Below, piece after piece: positions 1 to 6,257 of a stretch of 7,865 nucleotides of DNA. Position 1 is the first letter of the stretch; every line of letters starts with the position of its first letter. The translations under genes and the position numbers were made by a program. The stretch lies in assembly GCA_003563455.1 (NCBI GenBank), contig PWRV01000340.1:1-7865 (forward strand), read 5' to 3'. The DNA is from Thioalkalivibrio sp. (GTDB taxonomy: Bacteria; Pseudomonadota; Gammaproteobacteria; Ectothiorhodospirales; Ectothiorhodospiraceae). The notes under the pieces are model-generated. The model was not told the DNA's origin, did not search any database, and worked only from the letters and a program-made list of their open reading frames with translations.

Positions 1-1010
1 AGCAGGACGAGGTGGACGTGATCTTCGGCGTCTGGACCTCGGTCGCGCGGAAGTCGGTACTGCCCGTGGTCGAGGAACTGAACGGCATCCTGTTCTATCC
101 GGTGCAGTACGAGGGCGAGGAATCCTCGCGCAACATCTTCTACACCGGCGCGGCGCCGAACCAGCAGGCCATCCCCGCAGTGGAATACCTGATGAACGAC
201 TACGGCATCGAGCGCTGGGTGCTGGCCGGCACCGACTATGTGTACCCGCGCACGACCAACCGCATCCTCGAGGCCTTCCTGAAGTCGCACGGCGTGGCCG
301 ACGAGGACATCATGATCAACTACACGCCGTTCGGTCACTCCGACTGGCAGAGCATCGTTGCCGAGATCAAGCGCTTCGGAGAGCAGGGCAAGCCGACGGC
401 CGTGGTCTCGACCATCAATGGCGACGCCAACGTCCCGTTCTACCGGGAGCTCGCCAACCAGGGCGTCTCGGCCATTGACATCCCGGTCATCGCCTTCTCG
501 GTGGGCGAGGAGGAACTCTCGGGCATGGACACCCGGCCGCTGGTGGGCCACCTCGCGGCCTGGAACTACTTCATGAGCGTGGAAACGCCGGAGAACGAGG
601 CCTTCATCGCCAACTGGCACGAATTCATCGGCGATGACAGCCGGGTCACCAACGATCCGATGGAAGCCCACTACATCGGCTTCAACATGTGGACGCAGGC
701 GGTCGAGGACGCCGGCACCACGGACGTGGACACGGTGATCGATGCCCTGAAGGGCGTGCAGGTCCCGAACCTCACCGGCGGTACCGCCGAGATGCTGGTG
801 AATCACCACATCACCAAGCCGGTGCTGATCGGCGAGATCCAGGAGGACGGCCAGTTCCTCGTGGTCTCGCAGACGGACGATCTGGTTCCCGGTGAAGCCT
901 GGTCGTCGCACCTCGAGGGCAGCCGCGACATCATCGCCGACTGGACCCCCCCGATCTCGTGCGGCAACTTCAACACCGTGACCGAAGAGTGCGCGGGCCA
1001 GAACTACTGA
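1..1010 (+). CDS. urtA: Urea ABC transporter, periplasmic urea-binding protein UrtA (5' end missing)
   Basis: This is the substrate-binding protein of the urea importer, which captures urea in the periplasm and delivers it to UrtBC. The frame is already open at position 3 and reads QDEVDVIFGVWTS before any plausible start, so the gene begins upstream. About 335 residues are visible. UrtA proteins usually have about 420-440, so roughly 90-100 N-terminal residues, including the export signal, are missing. The segment with GVWTSVARKSVLPVVEELNG, then FYPVQYEGEESS, then YTGAAPNQQAIPAVEYL is characteristic of UrtA and separates it from the branched-chain amino acid-binding proteins of the same fold. 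The only two cysteines visible are 10 residues apart near the C-terminus (codons at 960 and 990) and could form a disulfide. The gene ends in TGA at 1008-1010 and is followed by a strong hairpin before urtB. The amide-binding FmdD-like proteins are the nearest alternative; the urtBCDE context favours urea. Confidence 0.95.
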   Translation, partial: QDEVDVIFGVWTSVARKSVLPVVEELNGILFYPVQYEGEESSRNIFYTGAAPNQQAIPAVEYLMNDYGIERWVLAGTDYVYPRTTNRILEAFLKSHGVADEDIMINYTPFGHSDWQSIVAEIKRFGEQGKPTAVVSTINGDANVPFYRELANQGVSAIDIPVIAFSVGEEELSGMDTRPLVGHLAAWNYFMSVETPENEAFIANWHEFIGDDSRVTNDPMEAHYIGFNMWTQAVEDAGTTDVDTVIDALKGVQVPNLTGGTAEMLVNHHITKPVLIGEIQEDGQFLVVSQTDDLVPGEAWSSHLEGSRDIIADWTPPISCGNFNTVTEECAGQNY

Positions 1011-1019
1011 CCCGCCGTC

Positions 1020-1050
1020 GGGGGCGGCGGACCCGCCGCCCCCCTCTTTC
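1020..1050 (+). terminator. GC-rich hairpin between urtA and urtB (attenuator or partial terminator)
   Basis: Positions 1020-1030 (GGGGGCGGCGG) are exactly complementary to 1033-1043 (CCGCCGCCCCC). This gives a 10-11 bp, all-GC stem with a very small loop, starting 10 bases after the urtA stop. A short pyrimidine tract with four T in six bases (TCTTTC, 1045-1050) follows, weaker than a classic U-run. The position suggests partial termination or protection of the urtA 3' end, so that the binding protein is made in excess over the membrane complex, as is common in ABC import operons. The structure is seen; its function is inferred. Confidence 0.7.
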
Positions 1051-1086
1051 CGACAACCGCATCCTTCACCAGCCCCGGAGATCGCG

Positions 1087-2784
1087 GTGATCCGCAGCGA
1101 TACGTCACCTTTGCGCCAGCGTTTCCGGCGAACCCCGAGCCTGCTGACTGGTTTCCTGCTTCTGCTCGCCCTGACCGCAGCGGCCGCCGATGCACCGGAA
1201 CAATCACCGGGCCACGGACCTGCCGAACCGCAGGCCGAGGCCGCCGACCAGCCCTCGGTGGATACCCTGATCAGGGAACTGCCCGCCGGCAACTTCAACG
1301 ACCGGCGCCGCGTTGCCGAGGCACTGGCCGAGGCCGGGGATCCCCGGGTTCCGGAAATCCTGGCCGCGCTCGCCGACGGCCGGTTGCTCGCCACCGGAGA
1401 CGACCCGCCCCGCATCGTAATCCGCGACGCCGACGATCGCGAGGCCGGGACCGACGCGATCAGCGGCGAGACCGTCGCCGCGGAAGTCGTCGCCGACGCC
1501 CGGCGCGTTCCCGTGCACAACCCGCTGCGCAACGCACTGCGCAGCCTCGAGGCCGTCGCGAGCGTGGCCGACGCGCGTCCGGAACGTCGTATCCGGTCCC
1601 TTTCGCGGCTCATTCGGGACGGCGTCGATGACGACCTCGTGCCGTTTCTGGAAGAGCGGCTGGAGACCGAGGACGATCCGCAAGCCCGGGATCTCCTGAA
1701 GACCCTGCTGGCCGTCACCTATCTCGAGACCGGTGACGAGGACGCAAGACTCGAGGCCGTTGCGACGCTGCGGGAATCGCTGCTGCCCGAGGCCCGGCGT
1801 GCCGTGGCGGCCGCTGCCGCCGAAGACCCGGACGAACGCGTTCGCGAGGCCGCGATGGAGGCGGTCGAACACGCAGAGTCCCGGATCCGCTTCTTCCGCT
1901 TCACCGAGGACCTGTTCTTCGGCCTGAGCGCCGGGTCGGTACTGCTGCTCGCGGCAATTGGCCTGGCGATCACCTTCGGCGTGATGGGCGTGATCAACAT
2001 GGCGCATGGCGAGCTGATCATGATCGGCGCCTACACCACCTGGTTCATCCAGACCCTGATACCCGGCGCGCTCAGCACCAGCATCCTGCTGGCGATACCG
2101 GCGGCCTTTGTCGTCGCCGGACTCGTCGGCATCGCGATGGAGCGGGGCGTGATCCAGTTCCTCTACGGACGGCCGCTGGAGACGCTGCTGGCCACCTTCG
2201 GCATCAGCCTGATCCTGCAGCAGGCGGTGCGTACGCTGTTCTCGCCGCTGAACCGCCCGGTCTCCTCTCCCGAATGGCTGAGCGGGTCGCTGAACATCAA
2301 CCCGGTGCTGTCGTTGACCTGGAGCCGCATCTACATCTTCGTCTTCGCGATCATGGTCTTCGTCGCGCTGATCCTGGTGATGAAAAAGACCAGCCTCGGG
2401 CTGAAGGTCCGCGCGGTCGCACAGAACCGGCCGATGGCGCGGGCGCTGGGCGTGCGCACCGGCTGGGTGGATGCCCTGACCTTCGGGCTCGGCGCCGGGC
2501 TCGCTGGCGTCGCGGGCGTCGCGCTCTCGCAGCTGACCAACGTCGGCCCGAACATGGGTCAGGCCTACATCATCGATTCCTTCATGGTGGTCGTCTTCGG
2601 CGGCGTCGGGAATCTCTGGGGCACCTTCGTCGGGGCGATGGGCCTCGGCGTGATGACCAAGTTCATCGAGCCCCACGTCGGGGCGGTGCTGGCGAAGATC
2701 ATCGTGCTGATCTTCATCATCCTGTTCATCCAGAAACGGCCCCGCGGACTCTTCCCGAAGAAGGGCCGGGCCGCGGAGAACTGA
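1087..2784 (+). CDS. urtB: Urea ABC transporter, permease UrtB with N-terminal periplasmic repeat domain
   Basis: This is the first of the two inner-membrane permeases of the urea importer (LivH-like), 565 residues long. The GTG start at 1087 is preceded by GGAG (1077-1080) at 6-base spacing. It is followed by a good signal peptide: basic residues up to about 15, a hydrophobic stretch at about 18-34, and an Ala-rich cleavage region. Residues about 57-265 are charged, Ala- and Leu-rich helical pairs resembling HEAT repeats, as in the long proteobacterial UrtB proteins. The permease core runs from about 275 to 555, with the family segment FGVMGVINMAHGE (297-309), a cytoplasmic coupling segment around 435-456, and VVFGGVGNLWGT (502-513). 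It ends in a basic tail, QKRPRGLFPKK. Cyanobacterial UrtB and LivH lack the repeat domain and are much shorter. The gene stops 4 bases before urtC. The assignment rests on these motifs and on gene order. Confidence 0.95.
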   Translation: MIRSDTSPLRQRFRRTPSLLTGFLLLLALTAAAADAPEQSPGHGPAEPQAEAADQPSVDTLIRELPAGNFNDRRRVAEALAEAGDPRVPEILAALADGRLLATGDDPPRIVIRDADDREAGTDAISGETVAAEVVADARRVPVHNPLRNALRSLEAVASVADARPERRIRSLSRLIRDGVDDDLVPFLEERLETEDDPQARDLLKTLLAVTYLETGDEDARLEAVATLRESLLPEARRAVAAAAAEDPDERVREAAMEAVEHAESRIRFFRFTEDLFFGLSAGSVLLLAAIGLAITFGVMGVINMAHGELIMIGAYTTWFIQTLIPGALSTSILLAIPAAFVVAGLVGIAMERGVIQFLYGRPLETLLATFGISLILQQAVRTLFSPLNRPVSSPEWLSGSLNINPVLSLTWSRIYIFVFAIMVFVALILVMKKTSLGLKVRAVAQNRPMARALGVRTGWVDALTFGLGAGLAGVAGVALSQLTNVGPNMGQAYIIDSFMVVVFGGVGNLWGTFVGAMGLGVMTKFIEPHVGAVLAKIIVLIFIILFIQKRPRGLFPKKGRAAEN

Positions 2785-2788
2785 CGCC

Positions 2789-3880
2789 ATGCTGACGCGA
2801 CGTCTGCTGACCAGCGACTGGGGTGGCACCTTCGTGCTCGGGCTGCTGGTGGCGATGCTGATCGCCGTGCCCATCGCCAACCTGGTGGTGCCGCCGGATT
2901 CGCCCTACTACCTCTCGAGCTACTGGGTGGCACTGCTCGGCAAGTTCCTGACCTTCGCGCTGCTGGCACTCGCGATCGACCTGATCTGGGGCTACGCGGG
3001 AATTCTCTCGCTCGGCCACGGGGCGTTCTTCGGCCTGGGCGGCTACGCGATGGGCATGTACCTGACCCGCCAGATCGGCGACCAGGGCGTTTACGGCCAT
3101 CCGGTGCTGCCGGACTTCATGGTCTTCCTCAGCTACGAGGAACTGCCGTGGTTCTGGCTCGGCTTCGACATGTTCTGGTTCGCGCTGCTGATGGCGATGC
3201 TGGTGCCGGGGCTGCTGGCGCTGGTCTTCGGCTGGCTCGCCTTCCGCTCGCGCGTGAGCGGCGTGTACTTCGCGATCATCACCCAGGCGCTGGTCTTCGC
3301 ATTGATGCTCGCCTTCTTCCGCAACGAGATGGGCTTTGGCGGCAACAATGGCCTGACCGACTTCAAGGACATCCTCGGCTTCCCGGTGCAGGCGCGCGAA
3401 ACGCGGGTCGCGCTGTTCCTGGCCTCGGGCATTGCGGTGATCCTCGGGTACCTCGCCTGCCGCTACATCGTGACCTCGCGCTTCGGCCGCGTGCTGATCG
3501 CGGTCCGCGATGCCGAGGACCGCACCCGGTTTTCCGGCTACAGGGTGGACCACTACAAGCTGTGGGTCTTCGTGTTCTCCGCCGTTCTTGCCGGCATCGC
3601 GGGCGCGTTGTACGTGCCCCAGGTCGGCATCATCAACCCGGGCGAGTTCTCGCCGATCCGTTCCATCGAGGCCGTGCTCTGGGTCGCGGTGGGCGGGCGC
3701 GGGAGCCTCTTCGGGGCGATCGTCGGCGCCTTCGCGGTGAACGGCGCGAAGACCTGGTTCACCGTCGCCTACCCGATGTTCTGGCTGTTCGCGCTGGGGG
3801 CGCTGTTCGTTCTGGTGACGCTGTTCCTGCCCCGCGGCATCGTGGGGCTGTTCCGCCGTCGCCGGGAGGGGGAATCATGA
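2789..3880 (+). CDS. urtC: Urea ABC transporter, permease UrtC
   Basis: This is the second inner-membrane permease (LivM-like), pairing with UrtB to form the urea channel. It has 363 residues, the usual length. The ATG at 2789 lies 4 bases after the urtB stop, with GGAG inside the urtB end (2775-2778) as ribosome site. Family signs are GYAGILSLGHGAFFGLGGYA (68-87), the coupling segment FGRVLIAVRDAEDRTRFSGY (232-251), and GGRGSLFGAIVGA (302-314). Several hydrophobic helices are visible, starting at about 15-33 and 48-67, and more follow at about 130-150, 160-176, 207-225, 257-275 and 327-346. The C-terminus is Arg-rich (FRRRREGES), fitting a cytoplasmic end. Its stop overlaps the urtD start in ATGA. 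LivM of branched-chain amino acid transporters is the related alternative, made unlikely by its four Urt neighbours. Confidence 0.95.
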   Translation: MLTRRLLTSDWGGTFVLGLLVAMLIAVPIANLVVPPDSPYYLSSYWVALLGKFLTFALLALAIDLIWGYAGILSLGHGAFFGLGGYAMGMYLTRQIGDQGVYGHPVLPDFMVFLSYEELPWFWLGFDMFWFALLMAMLVPGLLALVFGWLAFRSRVSGVYFAIITQALVFALMLAFFRNEMGFGGNNGLTDFKDILGFPVQARETRVALFLASGIAVILGYLACRYIVTSRFGRVLIAVRDAEDRTRFSGYRVDHYKLWVFVFSAVLAGIAGALYVPQVGIINPGEFSPIRSIEAVLWVAVGGRGSLFGAIVGAFAVNGAKTWFTVAYPMFWLFALGALFVLVTLFLPRGIVGLFRRRREGES

Positions 3881-4707
3881 GCCTGGCACCGTATCGCCAG
3901 CCGATCCGGCGCGACCGGGTTTTCCGGCTGCTGCAGTCCGAACCGGATTTCAGCGGCACGCGCGATGGCGTTATCCTGTACGTCGACGACGTCAGCGTGA
4001 GTTTCGACGGGTTCAAGGCCCTTGACCATCTGAGCCTTGCGGTCGACGAGGGCGAGCTGCGCTGCATCATCGGCCCCAACGGGGCGGGAAAGACGACGAT
4101 GATGGACGTGATCACCGGGAAGACCCGGCCGGACTCGGGAGCGGTCTACTTCGGGCGCGACATCGACCTGCTGAGCCTCGACGAATACCAGATCGCGCGC
4201 GGCGGGATCGGCCGCAAGTTCCAGAAACCGACGGTCTTCGAGGCCCTGACCGTGCTCGAGAACATCGAGCTGTCCCTCGCTTCGGACAAGGGCACCTGGA
4301 AGACCCTGTTCGCGCGGGTGGACACCGCACAGGCCCGGCGCATCGACGAGGTGCTGGTGACCATCGGCATGCAGGATCTGCGGCACAGGGCCGCCGGTGC
4401 CCTGTCCCACGGACAGAAACAGTGGCTCGAGATCGGCATGCTGCTGATGCAGAACCCGCGCGTGCTGCTGGTGGACGAGCCCGTTGCCGGCATGACCGGC
4501 AACGAGACCGAACGGACCGCCGAGCTTCTGGTCTCCCTGGCCGGCGACCACACGGTGATCGTGGTGGAGCACGACATGGCCTTCGTGCGCTCGATCGCCC
4601 GCCGCGTGACGGTGCTGCACCAGGGTACGGTTCTTGCCGAGGGCAGCATGAACCAGATACAGGCCGACCCGCGCGTCGTCGAGGTCTATCTCGGAGAGGA
4701 GGAATGA
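3877..4707 (+). CDS. urtD: Urea ABC transporter, ATP-binding protein UrtD
   Basis: This is one of the two ATPases (LivG-like) that power urea import from the cytoplasmic face of UrtBC; it has 276 residues. All ABC motifs are present: Walker A GPNGAGKT (66-73), Q-loop Q116 in FQKPTVFEALTV, signature LSHGQKQ (176-182), Walker B VLLVDEP with catalytic E201, and switch His232 in VEHD. The signature LSHGQKQWLEIGMLL and the MMDVITGKTRPDSG segment are typical of UrtD and differ from the LSGGQ of LivG. The first 30 or so residues form a polar extension before the ABC domain. The ATG at 3877 is chosen because it overlaps the urtC stop (ATGA) and has GGAGG (3865-3869) at 7-base spacing. The frame stays open far upstream inside urtC, but nothing there resembles protein of this family. 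Confidence 0.95.
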   Translation: MSLAPYRQPIRRDRVFRLLQSEPDFSGTRDGVILYVDDVSVSFDGFKALDHLSLAVDEGELRCIIGPNGAGKTTMMDVITGKTRPDSGAVYFGRDIDLLSLDEYQIARGGIGRKFQKPTVFEALTVLENIELSLASDKGTWKTLFARVDTAQARRIDEVLVTIGMQDLRHRAAGALSHGQKQWLEIGMLLMQNPRVLLVDEPVAGMTGNETERTAELLVSLAGDHTVIVVEHDMAFVRSIARRVTVLHQGTVLAEGSMNQIQADPRVVEVYLGEEE

Positions 4708-5399
4708 TCCAGGTCAGCGGACTGAACCAGTACTATCGGCAGAGCCACATCCTGAGGGATCTGGAATTGCGGGCCGAACCCGGCCGCTGCACCTGCGTGA
4801 TGGGCCGCAACGGCGTCGGCAAGACCACGCTGCTCAAGTGCATCATGGGGCTGCTGCCGGTGCGCACCGGCCGGATTTTGCTCGGAGACCGCGACATCAG
4901 CCGCCTGTCGCCCGAGGCCCGCGCCCGGAGTGGCATCGGTTATGTGCCACAGGGCCGCGAGATCTTTCCGGAACTCACCGTCGAGGAGAACCTGCGGGTG
5001 CCGCTCTCCTCGCGTGCGGACCGGGCGCGGCAGATCCCGGATACGGTTTACCAGCTCTTCCCGGTGCTGAAGGAGATGCGCCGGCGCCGTGGTGGCGACC
5101 TGTCCGGCGGGCAGCAGCAGCAGCTTGCGGTCGCCCGCGCGCTGGTCCTCGACCCCCGGCTGCTGATCCTCGACGAGCCCGGCGAGGGCATCCAGCCGAA
5201 CATCGTGCGTCAGATCGGCGACGTGATCCGGCAGCTCAATGACGAGATGGGGCTGTCGGTGCTGCTGGTTGAGCAGAAGCTCCCCTTCGCGCGCCGCGTC
5301 GCCCACGACTTCCACATCATGGAGAAGGGCTCCATCGTCGCCCACGGCCCGATCGACGCCCTCACCGACGAGCTGGTCAGGGAACACCTGAGCGTTTGA
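4704..5399 (+). CDS. urtE: Urea ABC transporter, ATP-binding protein UrtE
   Basis: This is the second ATPase (LivF-like) of the urea importer, acting as a heterodimer with UrtD. It has 231 residues, the normal length for UrtE. Motifs seen are Walker A GRNGVGKT (34-41), Q-loop Q83 in YVPQGREIFPELTVEENL, signature LSGGQQQ (133-139), and Walker B LLILDEP (153-159) with catalytic E158. The switch position reads VEQ, so Gln191 stands where UrtD has His232. This is normal for LivF and UrtE proteins and suggests the two ATP sites are not equivalent. The segment DEPGEGIQPNIV (157-168) is a strong UrtE mark. The ATG at 4704 overlaps the urtD stop (ATGA), with GGAG at 4693-4696 (7-base spacing) and a second purine run, AGGAGG, almost touching the start. 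It is the last gene of the operon in view; no urease gene follows. Confidence 0.95.
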   Translation: MIQVSGLNQYYRQSHILRDLELRAEPGRCTCVMGRNGVGKTTLLKCIMGLLPVRTGRILLGDRDISRLSPEARARSGIGYVPQGREIFPELTVEENLRVPLSSRADRARQIPDTVYQLFPVLKEMRRRRGGDLSGGQQQQLAVARALVLDPRLLILDEPGEGIQPNIVRQIGDVIRQLNDEMGLSVLLVEQKLPFARRVAHDFHIMEKGSIVAHGPIDALTDELVREHLSV

Positions 5400-5412
5400 T
5401 GCCCGTTGACCG

Positions 5413-5465
5413 GCCTGGAACAGGCTCCCGAGGATGACCCCCGTGCACCCGCCTGCACCGGCGGG
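5413..5465 (+). terminator. Two small hairpins after urtE (possible end of the urt transcript)
   Basis: Two inverted repeats lie just after the urtE stop. GCCTG (5413-5417) pairs with CAGGC (5421-5425) over a 3-base loop, and CCCGCC (5448-5453) pairs with GGCGGG (5460-5465) over a 6-base loop. Neither is followed by a T-run, so they are not textbook intrinsic terminators. Stems this short are expected by chance in GC-rich DNA. Their place at the operon end is the main argument. Confidence 0.3.
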
Positions 5466-5479
5466 GCGTACTGACCCGC

Positions 5480-5535
5480 GTTGGTATTACTACCCCTGTT
5501 TGCGGGCACCCCGTTTCCCCTAAGGTTTCAGGAGG
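5480..5535 (+). promoter_or_regulatory. Candidate regulatory block upstream of the CBS-domain gene
   Basis: In the 299-base gap between urtE and the CBS gene (5400-5698), this is the part least like coding or random GC-rich sequence. GGTATTACTACC (5483-5494) is an imperfect 12-base dyad, with GGTA mirrored by TACC. Its right side continues as TACCCCT (5491-5497), which fits the NarL-type heptamer TACYYMT; the inverted left side (5480-5486) fits 5 of 7 positions. A distinctive CCCCTAAGGTTT (5517-5528) and AGGAGG (5530-5535) follow, with no usable start codon after AGGAGG. A NarL/FixJ-type regulator site and promoter is the inferred reading. No clear sigma-70 -35/-10 pair or sigma-54 -24/-12 pair is visible. 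The rest of the gap (5536-5685) shows nothing I can name. Confidence 0.35.
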
Positions 5536-5698
5536 CAGCAACATCCGTTTCGTGCGCTAACGAGGCAAGGATCGACCGCAGCAGGGCTGCCGGGTGGCGA
5601 TGCACTCGTTGAAGAATCGCTCCGGCAGGCCTGATCGCCGCAAACCGGTCATTTCGCACGGGACGGAAACAATCCCTCCAAACCGACAGGAGACCGAC

Positions 5699-6112
5699 AT
5701 GCAGGTACGCGAAGCAATGACACCGAACCCGATCGTCCTGAATCACAATGCCTCCACGCAGGAAGCCGCACAGCACATGCGCGACGCCGGCGTGGGCGAC
5801 GTCCTGGTCCAGGAAGATGGCAGGCTCCTGGGCATCGTCACCGATCGTGACATCGTCGTACGGGTCATAGCCGACGGAAAGTCGCCGGAATTGACCACGG
5901 TCGGAGACTGCTGCAGCGACGAGTTGCACACCCTCGAGCCCTCCATGGATGCGGAGGAGGCGGTCGACGCCATGCGTGAATTCGCGATACGGCGGATTCC
6001 GGTTGTGGAACAGGGGCAGGTTGTCGGCATCGTCTCCATCGGCGATCTCGCGATCGAGCGCGACGAGCACTCGGCACTGGCGGATATCAGTGCCGAGGCG
6101 CCCAACAACTGA
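5699..6112 (+). CDS. Small protein of two CBS domains
   Basis: This is a 137-residue stand-alone CBS-pair (Bateman module) protein. CBS domain 1 spans about residues 3-58 and ends in GIVTDRDIVVRV (45-56). CBS domain 2 spans about 66-121 and carries IRRIPVVEQGQVVGIVSIGDL (97-117). The start MQVREAMTPNPIVL is typical of such proteins. In the family, CBS pairs bind adenine nucleotides or related ligands and sense energy or redox state; ligand and partner here are unknown. There is no signal peptide or membrane helix, so it should be cytosolic. The ATG at 5699 is preferred over one at 5594 because AGGAGA lies 5 bases upstream and the protein then begins at the CBS fold. It is separated from urtE by about 300 bases and followed by a hairpin, so it is probably its own unit. 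Confidence 0.9.
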   Translation: MQVREAMTPNPIVLNHNASTQEAAQHMRDAGVGDVLVQEDGRLLGIVTDRDIVVRVIADGKSPELTTVGDCCSDELHTLEPSMDAEEAVDAMREFAIRRIPVVEQGQVVGIVSIGDLAIERDEHSALADISAEAPNN

Positions 6113-6140
6113 CGTCGCTTCGCATCGTCCGCGCCTTCTG

Positions 6141-6161
6141 GCCGCCCGGCATTCCGGCGGC
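6141..6161 (+). terminator. Hairpin after the CBS-domain gene
   Basis: GCCGCC (6141-6146) pairs with GGCGGC (6156-6161). Two more inner G-C pairs are possible if one C is bulged, leaving a CATT loop. It begins 28 bases after the CBS stop. Only TT follows, so termination here would be weak or factor-assisted. The 145-base gap (6113-6257) shows no recognisable promoter for the next gene. Confidence 0.3.
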
Positions 6162-6257
6162 TTGGCCGATGAACGTGGCTCGGGTGGCTCGCTCCCCCGC
6201 AGGTTCTGACCCGCGTCGGCGGCTTTCCCGGTCCGCACGCCCGCACAAGGAGTCGCC

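Noticed and set aside
1204..2880. Long open frame of 558 codons on the minus strand
   Set aside because: It lies antisense to urtB, whose motifs are unmistakable. Its peptide is His-, Asp- and Gln-rich low-complexity sequence typical of the reverse frame of GC-rich genes.
3148..3876. Open plus-strand frame running into urtD, as if urtD had a 243-residue extension
   Set aside because: It overlaps urtC in another frame and its peptide is Arg- and Gly-rich with no family likeness. The urtD start at 3877 has a ribosome site and the ATGA overlap.
5434..5523. 29-codon plus-strand frame ending in the peptide WYYYPCLRAPRFP, considered as a small peptide or leader
   Set aside because: The GAGG before its ATG is too close to serve as a ribosome site, the peptide matches nothing I know, and it runs through the likely regulatory block.
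5471..6216. Repeat of CTGACCCGCGT at 5471-5481 and 6206-6216
   Set aside because: It is one 11-base GC-rich word seen twice with unlike flanks and no regular spacing, so chance is the simplest reading.
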